Below are positions 56,319-61,751 of a stretch of 61,751 nt of DNA, piece by piece. This DNA comes from Dyella sp. C11 (GTDB lineage Bacteria > Pseudomonadota > Gammaproteobacteria > Xanthomonadales > Rhodanobacteraceae), in NCBI RefSeq assembly GCF_003121485.1, contig NZ_QAVX01000026.1, positions 1 to 61,751 on the forward strand. The letters run 5' to 3'. The notes beneath the pieces are model-generated. The model saw only the letters and a list, made by a program, of their open reading frames with translations, was not told the DNA's origin and made no database searches. The translations under genes were made by a program, and so were the position numbers. Numbering within the stretch: the stretch's first letter is position 1; each line of letters starts with the position of its first letter.

Positions 56319-56564
56319 TGGCTCTTTGAGACCGTTGGTCATTTCGATGTCATTTGGTCCGCGGGACTGCTGAGGTCGATTCGTCAAACTAAATTGGGGC
56401 AGTGTGGATAGCTGACCGTTTGACTTTCGCATTGGCGTTGGCTGCGCGTTTCGCCCTGAGAATGGCCCTCGCGAATCTGGGCGACAAGTAATGTGCGGCG
56501 TTAGTGTTGGGCTTCCTTGCCTCAGCGAAGAAGTCGATCTTCCACCTTACCTTACAGAGCACGT

Positions 56565-59500
56565 ATGGCGACGTTGATCATTTTCTTGAGTGACATTCAC
56601 ATCGCTGCGGCAAGCGATCAAATCCTTGCTCACCACAAGGAGATCGTGGACGCGTCTTTCTCAGACTACTCCGATGGAGTCACAGACTGCCATCTGATTA
56701 TCACTGGCGACATCGCACAGTCGGGAAAGAAGCAGGAGTACGAGCTCGCCAAGGTGTTCATTGAGAACATTTGTACTCACGTCGTCAATCGCGTAGGCAA
56801 GCGTCCAGGCATAGTTCTATGCCCGGGAAATCATGATTGTGACTTCTCATCTGACCAAGCGGTCCGGACCATGATCATCGATAACATGGACTATCGGGCT
56901 GAGGTCAAGCTGGGATTGAGCGATGCCCTAGCTGAGCCGCTAAAGGCCTATTTCGAATTTGTTGATGATGTTGCGTCGCCCGTCCATGGTCCCGGCAGGT
57001 GGACAAGCGACTATCGTTTTTCCGGTGATATTTGCATCAACTACACCGCCTTGAACGTCGCCCTCACATCGGGACTACCAGAAAGACAGGGGAAGTTGCT
57101 TTTCAGCCTAGCCGCAGATGCCGGGCCCAGTGCGGCGGAATCGGCGCTGTCGATCTATCTGTTGCACCAGCCACTGAACTGGTTAGCGGCGGATTGCGCA
57201 CGAGAAGTCGGGGACCTGATCAGTACGAGGGCCGATATAGCTCTGTTTGGACATGAGCATAGGGACCGGGGATTCGTCGTGGCGGGATTGTACGACGAGT
57301 CGAAAGTGATCAACTTCAATGCTGATGTCCTACATGATCGCAAGGGCAAGTTGCCTAGCGCATTTCGGACGGTGCTGATCCAGAAGGGTGGGAAGATCAA
57401 GTCATCGAGATACGTGTGGCAGGCTCCCAGTTACCTGAAGGATGAAGCAAAGTCGGATGGCGCTTGGCGCGACTGCTTAAACCAGGAGTCTCGCCGGAGT
57501 GTTCTTTCGTTCAAGAAAGACTTTGTCGCCTGGATCGACGACATAGGTGCAACCTACGCGCATCGCCGGAAGGAACGGCTAACGCTCTCCGATATCTTTG
57601 TTTGGCCTAATCTGAGAATAAAGACCCGAGATAAGAGTGCCCAATCCTTGCTCATTGATGCGGAGGAGTTGAACGCTTCTAAGTTCTTCGACGTGGTCGC
57701 CCCTTACGGTGTCGTCACCATCACGGGTGACGAGCAGTACGGCAAGACGACGCTTGCCAAGCGATGGCTGGCTAAGCTCAAGTCGATAGGCTTCTTCCCA
57801 ATCTATATCACCTGTTCAGATATCAAGTCATTAAAGGGTCCGTACATTGATCAGAGGATCAAGGAGATTGTAAAAGCGCAATATGCATGCATTTCTAGCG
57901 ATGCCTTCGATCAGCTGGAATCGAGGCAGCGCGTTGTGATCATTGATGACTTCGATGACCTTACGTTTAATAGCGAGGGTAAGGCGGAGCTACTCAAGCT
58001 TCTGAAGGAGCACTTTGGGACGGTCATCCTTCTGGTTAGCAACACGCCAGGTGTGGAACTGTGGCTCGAAAATATCCTCAGTGAGGCAAAGTTCTCGAAA
58101 CAGTCGTCCTTCGAACTGCTGCAGATGAACTTTCAGGCCCGCATGCAGCTGATTGAGAAGTGGCTGCATATTGGCAATGAGTACAGCCAGGAAAAGGAAG
58201 ATATCGAGTCGACTGCGACGAGGTTAGGCCGGCTTGTAAGTGATGCACTCGGTCGAAATCTCGTGCCTTCCGTCCCACTCTTTGTGTTGATCATTCTCCA
58301 GCGCGCAGAGTCAGAATCTGAGCTGGAAACTGTAATCAAGAACGGCTCACATGGGTTCCTGTATGAGGCGTTGATCACTCGTGCGATTGGGGAGAAGGTG
58401 CCGTCGTTCACCGTGGATACTGCCCAAACCTATCTTACAAGTTACGCCAAGAAGATCTACTCGGCGGGCCTCGATGGACTTAGTCTTCATGACGCAGAGT
58501 CCTTCCATCGGGATCACTGTGATTTCTTTGAAATCTCCTACAGTTTTGAAAGAACGAAAGCAGAGCTGTGCAATGCGGGTATTTGGCGAGAAAAGTCTGG
58601 TGTTATCGTATTTGCGTACCCGTATCTGTACTTCTATTTCGTTGCGCGCTTCTTGGCAAACTTGGCTAGCCCGGCGCAGCGGATGGGGGTCGTGGAGTCC
58701 CTGATTGCGACGATTCACACTGAAACGTCTGCAAACATTCTCCTCTTTCTGGCGCACCTGGGCAGAGATGAGGAAGTCCTAGATAGGCTGTTGGGTCATG
58801 CAGCCACAGTCATGGGCGACGCCGTTCCCTTTGATGCATATGCTGCCGTTTCCATCTTTCAAGAGTTCCAAGAAGGAAAGGTGCGCGAGATCTACTATGA
58901 AACCTCACGCGAGCAGGCATTGAAAATCGCGCACGATGCGGATTGCGAAAGCGACCCCGTCGTCATGGTCTCGTCTGGCGCCATCTCAACTGTGAGAGAC
59001 GTTCAAGAATACGCGACGGAGATCAATAGGTCGTTTCGCACGCTACAGGTGTTGGGGCAGATTCTTCGAAATCACGCGGGATCAATCGAGAAAAGTAAGA
59101 AGCGCGAAATCGCACTGGCCTGCACGAACCTTGGGCTGCGCACGCTGGGGTCCATGTTGACCTTGTTTAAGGACGTGGCGCCCGAAATCATTCAATCGCG
59201 CGTGGAATCCATCATCTCAACCGAAAAGGACAAACTGCTGTGGCGGCAAAAGGTCGATGAGCAGTTGAAGTCGATGTCGGGAATCCTAAGTGAGCTCGTC
59301 ACCAATGTCGCGGTAGGGACCTTTGTCCGCATTGCGGGTGCGATCGGGTCGGAGGAGCTGGCGCCTACTCTGGAGCACATACTTTATGCGGACGATAACC
59401 GAACAAAGAAGATTGTTGGTCTGAGTGTGAAGCTGGAACACTTCGCCACATTTCCTCGCGACGAGGTCATGAACTTTGTGCCGAAGAAGTCTACGGTCAA

Positions 59501-59654
59501 GGATGTCTTGGCGGTCGCGCTTGTTAGAAGCTTTGTTGTGCGGCGGTTCTACATGTTTCCCGATGCTGCTGAGCTTAAGCGCGAGGTTTGCTCCGCGCTC
59601 AACATCTCGCGTCGGCCTTTCCAAGTGAAGAGCCTCGAGACGGGTAGAAAGTAG
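56565..59654 (+). CDS. Metallophosphoesterase-STAND-type NTPase fusion
   Basis: A 1029-residue protein. The N-terminal calcineurin-like phosphoesterase has all five motifs: SDIH (D10, H12), GD (49), GNHD (88-91), H201 in LLHQPLNW and GHEH (229-232). A P-loop NTPase follows (TITGDEQYGKTTLAKRW near 385-401, RVVIIDDFDDL near 456-466), then a helical C-terminal half of about 500 residues. This effector-NTPase-sensor layout is like STAND immune proteins, in which the phosphoesterase would be switched on after target recognition. It lies directly after the Septu pair, at the transposon tip. The start has only a weak ribosome site. Confidence 0.8.
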   Translation: MATLIIFLSDIHIAAASDQILAHHKEIVDASFSDYSDGVTDCHLIITGDIAQSGKKQEYELAKVFIENICTHVVNRVGKRPGIVLCPGNHDCDFSSDQAVRTMIIDNMDYRAEVKLGLSDALAEPLKAYFEFVDDVASPVHGPGRWTSDYRFSGDICINYTALNVALTSGLPERQGKLLFSLAADAGPSAAESALSIYLLHQPLNWLAADCAREVGDLISTRADIALFGHEHRDRGFVVAGLYDESKVINFNADVLHDRKGKLPSAFRTVLIQKGGKIKSSRYVWQAPSYLKDEAKSDGAWRDCLNQESRRSVLSFKKDFVAWIDDIGATYAHRRKERLTLSDIFVWPNLRIKTRDKSAQSLLIDAEELNASKFFDVVAPYGVVTITGDEQYGKTTLAKRWLAKLKSIGFFPIYITCSDIKSLKGPYIDQRIKEIVKAQYACISSDAFDQLESRQRVVIIDDFDDLTFNSEGKAELLKLLKEHFGTVILLVSNTPGVELWLENILSEAKFSKQSSFELLQMNFQARMQLIEKWLHIGNEYSQEKEDIESTATRLGRLVSDALGRNLVPSVPLFVLIILQRAESESELETVIKNGSHGFLYEALITRAIGEKVPSFTVDTAQTYLTSYAKKIYSAGLDGLSLHDAESFHRDHCDFFEISYSFERTKAELCNAGIWREKSGVIVFAYPYLYFYFVARFLANLASPAQRMGVVESLIATIHTETSANILLFLAHLGRDEEVLDRLLGHAATVMGDAVPFDAYAAVSIFQEFQEGKVREIYYETSREQALKIAHDADCESDPVVMVSSGAISTVRDVQEYATEINRSFRTLQVLGQILRNHAGSIEKSKKREIALACTNLGLRTLGSMLTLFKDVAPEIIQSRVESIISTEKDKLLWRQKVDEQLKSMSGILSELVTNVAVGTFVRIAGAIGSEELAPTLEHILYADDNRTKKIVGLSVKLEHFATFPRDEVMNFVPKKSTVKDVLAVALVRSFVVRRFYMFPDAAELKREVCSALNISRRPFQVKSLETGRK

Positions 59655-59848
59655 TCTTCTAGATACCCGCGAATGATGCTCGGCAAGTGATGTGGGAAAG
59701 CCTGCCGTAGCTGCCACCCGCCGAGCACGCCGTGGGTAGGGGCCGCTCTCGCGGAAAATCATCGGCAGGTTCAATGAATTGCGTCGTTTCTGCTTGCGGT
59801 GGCCAAACTATGCGAGACGGGAGCGGCCAAACTATGTGAGATCGCGCA
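59655..59848. other. Transposon right-end region
   Basis: 194 bp after the last cargo gene. Two GGCCAAACTAT sites (59801-59811 and 59825-59835, 24 bp apart) precede the right tip at 59848. No gene. Confidence 0.75.
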
Positions 59849-59853
59849 TTCGC
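59849..59853. repeat. Right target-site duplication (TTCGC)
   Basis: Exact copy of the five bases at 176-180, immediately outside the right tip (…GCGCA|TTCGC). Confidence 0.82.
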
Positions 59854-60068
59854 GCTGGGCCTGCAACGAATTGCTGTCACTTTTGACACTTTTCGCTGGG
59901 AGCGGCCCTGACAGTATCCACTGGTAAGCTATTGAACAGGTTTCTGTATTTTGCCGACAGCCGCTCCAGACGGGCAATGCAAGGCGTTCAACCCATGGGT
60001 CACCAAATGAATTTCGGCCGTGCTCCCGCGAGGTGGCGGAATGAGTCGCCCTCTTATCTCTCGGCAGA

Positions 60069-60386
60069 TTAGCCCTCACCCGGCGGAAGCTCCTCGCTGT
60101 CCGCCAAGACTTTATGCAGGCTCTTGCGTACAACCAACTTAGGCAAACCAGTGCGTTCCCGAATGATGCGTTCGGCCATCTTGAGCGAAATGGGATGGCC
60201 TTGAGCGAGAAGCGACTCACGCGCAGCTGCTAACGCTGCTCGGTTTCTGGCTGTCCTCGAGACAATAAAATCGCAACGTCGCCGCCGGTTATATGTTGCG
60301 ACCAATTCTCCGAGATGATGTCGTGCGAAGCCTGTACTGACGCTCAAGCTTTTGCACAATTCCCGCAAAGGTGGCGGTAGCTCATC
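60069..60386 (-). pseudogene. C-terminal fragment of a second TniQ/TnsD-like protein
   Basis: About 105 codons, beginning DELPPPLRELCKSLSVSTGF. The stretch LCKSLSVSTGFARHH parallels FAKSLGVSKGFLRYRQ in the C-terminal DNA-binding half of the intact TniQ at 448-1827. The rest (AALAAARESLLAQGHPISLK, AERIIRERTGLPKLVVRKSL) is basic and helical. The orientation and distance to the presumed end are like the intact element. The N-terminal zinc part is missing, replaced by an amidase fragment. Probably a remnant of an older Tn7-like insertion at the same tRNA site. The family assignment rests on eye alignment. Confidence 0.55.
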
Positions 60387-60763
60387 GCGCGCACGGTATC
60401 TGCATCTTCCTCGGACACAAAATGCTGGAGGGAACTAAGACCGAAACTGGTCGCCAACCCTTTCGTCAAATAGCTATCTTTCACACCGATCGGAACACCA
60501 AGCAGCGGAGCCGTCGCACCCTTGGCGCGCGATTTATCTGCGTCCCTAGCTGCCGCAAGCACTCCGACTTCGTCAATGCTAATGAATGAATTGAGATCGA
60601 CCTTCTCACGTGCTCGTTGCAAGAGCGCAGAGGTATAAGCTTCTGACGTAACGTCGCCGCGCCTGATCGCGTTCGCCGCCTCTACAAGTCCCAGCCGAAT
60701 AAGGTCGTTAGCGCCCGATGCTGAAGGGGAGGAGACATCGGTGCTGGCGATGACGTCGCTCAT
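60387..60763 (-). pseudogene. Truncated amidase-signature enzyme (N-terminal part)
   Basis: About 126 residues of an amidase-signature enzyme start at the ATG at 60763: AANAIRRGDVTSEAYTSALL, then PLLGVPIGVKDSYLTKG carrying the catalytic Lys95, then VSEEDADTVRA. The Ser-cisSer part of the triad is missing, because at about 60386 the sequence switches to the second TniQ fragment. The frame runs 13 codons past the junction, to 60344. Not functional as an amidase. Confidence 0.75.
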
Positions 60764-61111
60764 AATGGCGCCTCAAGATCTAAATGGTGTGCCCGACGTT
60801 TTCCGCTCGGGTAGTGTCACATAGCCATTTCAGTCAGCACGCGACACCAATCGTAGGTAACTTGCGTTCCGTTTCGAAAAGAAGCCCACCCTGACGCCCG
60901 CGAAATAGCGCCACTCGTAAGTATCTGGTCCAGCACAAAACAAGGTAATTGGCGTGCAACGTTGGGACATTAGTCACCAAGTCGCAAAGATCACTGCCCG
61001 CCTGCGCGTCTATAGTGCTGCTAAAACACTGCGCTGACGAACGCCTTTTTGTCGTGAAGGTGACGGTGTGCGAATTGAGTCGTATCGAATAACTGTTATT
61101 CCCAGAAGAAG
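60764..61111. other. Intergenic, no gene seen
   Basis: About 350 bp between the amidase fragment and the SRAP scrap. No credible gene or repeat. Confidence 0.5.
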
Positions 61112-61171
61112 ATTGATCTAACCGACTTTAAACACGAGAGCATCGACGCATGGCTCGAGCCGGACCTGGGT
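61112..61171 (+). pseudogene. Scrap of a second SRAP gene
   Basis: Codons for FKHESIDAWLEPDLG match LKPENIDAWLEPDPG of the intact SRAP protein (near 44770-44810) at the protein level and at most bases. The likeness ends near the presumed IS30 left end. It is a remnant of a diverged paralogue, probably cut by the insertion. Confidence 0.6.
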
Positions 61172-61217
61172 TTGCGCCATTGCGCATGTCCGCTTTCGAC
61201 TGCGGATTCAGCCGGTC

Positions 61218-61261
61218 GTTGCAACACACTAGAGACTGCGCGAGCAGCAGGAGTGTTGCAA
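61218..61261. repeat. Inverted repeat upstream of the IS30 transposase
   Basis: GTTGCAACAC (61218-61227) and GTGTTGCAA (61253-61261) are complementary (9 of 10). They immediately precede the transposase start and may be part of the insertion sequence's left terminal region or its promoter control. The exact IS tip cannot be fixed without the other end. Confidence 0.4.
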
Positions 61262-61262
61262 G

Positions 61263-61751
61263 ATGTCCCAACGACCTCCGACGCATTACACCGATGCCCA
61301 GATCGGGTTGATGTGGGATCGCTGGCAACGTGGCGAGTCCCTTCACCAGATTGCCAAGCTCTTTGATCGGCCTCATTCCTCGGTCCGCCGGATCCTGGCC
61401 GCGACCGGCGGGATTCGGCCCGCGGTGCGCCAGCGAGCGGACCGGGCGCTGACCCTAGCTGAGCGTGAGGAGATCTCGCGGGCGCTGATGGCAGGTCAAT
61501 CGATTCGCTCCGTGGCGGCTCGGTTGAGCCGGGCGCCCTCGACGATCAGCCGGGAGGTCCGGCGCAATGGCGGACGGGACCGTTACCGAGCCAACCGTGC
61601 GGATCAACATGCGTGGGATCAGGCGCGTCGCCCCAAGCCTTGTAAATTGGCCAAGCACCGCACGGTGGCACGCTTGGTAGCCGCTAAGCTCCAGCAACAA
61701 TGGGCACCGGAGCAGATTGCCGGTTGGCTCAAACGGACGTATCCGAGGAGT
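61263..61751 (+). CDS. IS30-family transposase, N-terminal part (runs off the window)
   Basis: An open frame of 163 codons with no stop before the edge. The N-terminal helix-turn-helix (MWDRWQRGESLHQIAKLFDR, SSVRRILAATGG), the LTLAEREEISRALMAGQSIR stretch and the APSTISREVRRNGG motif are the standard IS30 pattern. The DDE catalytic part lies beyond the window. The start is the ATG at 61263. Confidence 0.92.
   Translation, partial: MSQRPPTHYTDAQIGLMWDRWQRGESLHQIAKLFDRPHSSVRRILAATGGIRPAVRQRADRALTLAEREEISRALMAGQSIRSVAARLSRAPSTISREVRRNGGRDRYRANRADQHAWDQARRPKPCKLAKHRTVARLVAAKLQQQWAPEQIAGWLKRTYPRS

Larger units (their letters stand above)
181..59848. mobile_element. Tn7-like transposon, about 59.7 kb, inserted next to tRNA-Ile2
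   Basis: Both tips are related in inverted orientation. The left tip begins TGTACGTTGACC and the right tip, read inward on the minus strand, begins TGCGCGATCTCA. In each, the 12-mer AGTTTGGCCGCT starts exactly 15 nt inside. About 20 of the first 27 positions agree. Both tips are flanked by TTCGC. Further AGTTTGGCC-type sites inside both ends resemble TnsB-binding arrays. The tns module (TnsAB fusion, TnsC, TniQ) is at the left, with TniQ nearest the tip, unlike Tn7 itself where tnsA is nearest the target-proximal end. Cargo is mainly stress-detoxification genes plus a defence island at the right. The insertion lies 23 bp past the tRNA end, a Tn7-like spacing. The right tip reads TGC rather than the usual TGT. 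Confidence 0.82.

Noticed and set aside
59875-59913. Alternative right tip of the transposon ending in CTGACA at 59913
   Set aside because: TGT...ACA would look canonical, but the bases outside (GTATC) do not match TTCGC at 176-180, whereas the tip at 59848 gives a perfect duplication and the same 15-nt spacing to the shared 12-mer.
59771-60220. 149-codon minus-strand frame over the right tip
   Set aside because: It crosses the transposon tip and overlaps the TniQ-like fragment in another frame; the TniQ-like frame has the better protein signature.
61128-61376. Minus-strand frame opposite the IS30 start
   Set aside because: Shadow of the IS30 transposase, which has clear family motifs on the plus strand.

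Overview
The window is the left end of an assembled contig. Bases 13-82 are not biology: they are an error-bearing copy of the Illumina P5/i5/Nextera adapter, joined directly to the first base of a tRNA-Ile2 (CAU) gene at 82-157. Gene content suggests a moderately GC-rich beta- or gammaproteobacterium, with Burkholderiales or Xanthomonadales my best guess. The clues are an EgtB/EgtD pair, a giant trifunctional kinase/ATPase/histidine kinase, a long SRAP protein, Ohr/OhrR and an IS30 element. No taxonomic marker fixes the genus.

The central result is that almost the whole window (181-59848, about 59.7 kb) is one Tn7-like transposon inserted 23 bp downstream of the tRNA. The evidence is a 5-bp target duplication (TTCGC at 176-180 and 59849-59853), related terminal inverted repeats (TG at the left tip, CA at the right tip, with a shared 12-mer AGTTTGGCCGCT exactly 15 nt inside each tip), and further AGTTTGGCC-type sites just inside both ends. 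The transposition module lies at the left: a fused TnsA-TnsB transposase, a TnsC/TniB ATPase and a long TnsD-type TniQ, in an overlapping minus-strand operon. No CRISPR array or cas gene is visible, so targeting is presumably by TniQ recognising the tRNA region.

Cargo by region. 5.5-6.6 kb: a small DNA-binding protein and an orphan VbhA-like antitoxin. 6.9-24.2 kb: an oxidant/electrophile detoxification set (RclC-like membrane protein, RclR-like AraC regulator, AhpD-like protein, two alpha/beta hydrolases, SDR, EgtB-EgtD with a MOSC-reductase-ferredoxin fusion, VOC protein, DUF427 protein, TMEM175-type channel, haloalkane dehalogenase, two CGNR-finger regulators). Six copies of a long inverted repeat (TAACC, about 20 nt, GGTTAC) sit in front of several of these genes, including both CGNR genes, and look like operators of one regulon. 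24.5-28.3 kb: a membrane protein, a broken STAND-type NTPase, an orphan Xre/MbcA-type domain, cytochrome P460 and a Rof-like protein. 28.3-34.4 kb: old yellow enzyme, SDR, two Ohr proteins with OhrR and its paired operators, an AhpD-like protein and an exported epoxide hydrolase. 34.7-47.7 kb: the 1838-residue hybrid kinase, a receiver protein, a FixJ-type regulator with a perfect palindrome in its promoter, a DUF4238 protein, a SRAP protein, and an enoyl-CoA hydratase/isochorismatase/beta-propeller operon whose promoter carries a near copy of that palindrome. 48.1-52.5 kb: an ICMT-like protein divergent from an NHL propeller/small exported protein/di-haem peroxidase operon. 53.0-59.7 kb: a defence island at the right tip, with a DUF91-type nuclease, a Septu-like PtuA/PtuB pair and a large metallophosphoesterase-NTPase fusion.

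Right of the element (59854-61751) is a graveyard of mobile DNA: the C-terminal part of a second TniQ fused to the truncated start of an amidase gene, a scrap of a second SRAP gene, and the beginning of an IS30-family transposase running off the window. This suggests repeated insertion at the same tRNA site.
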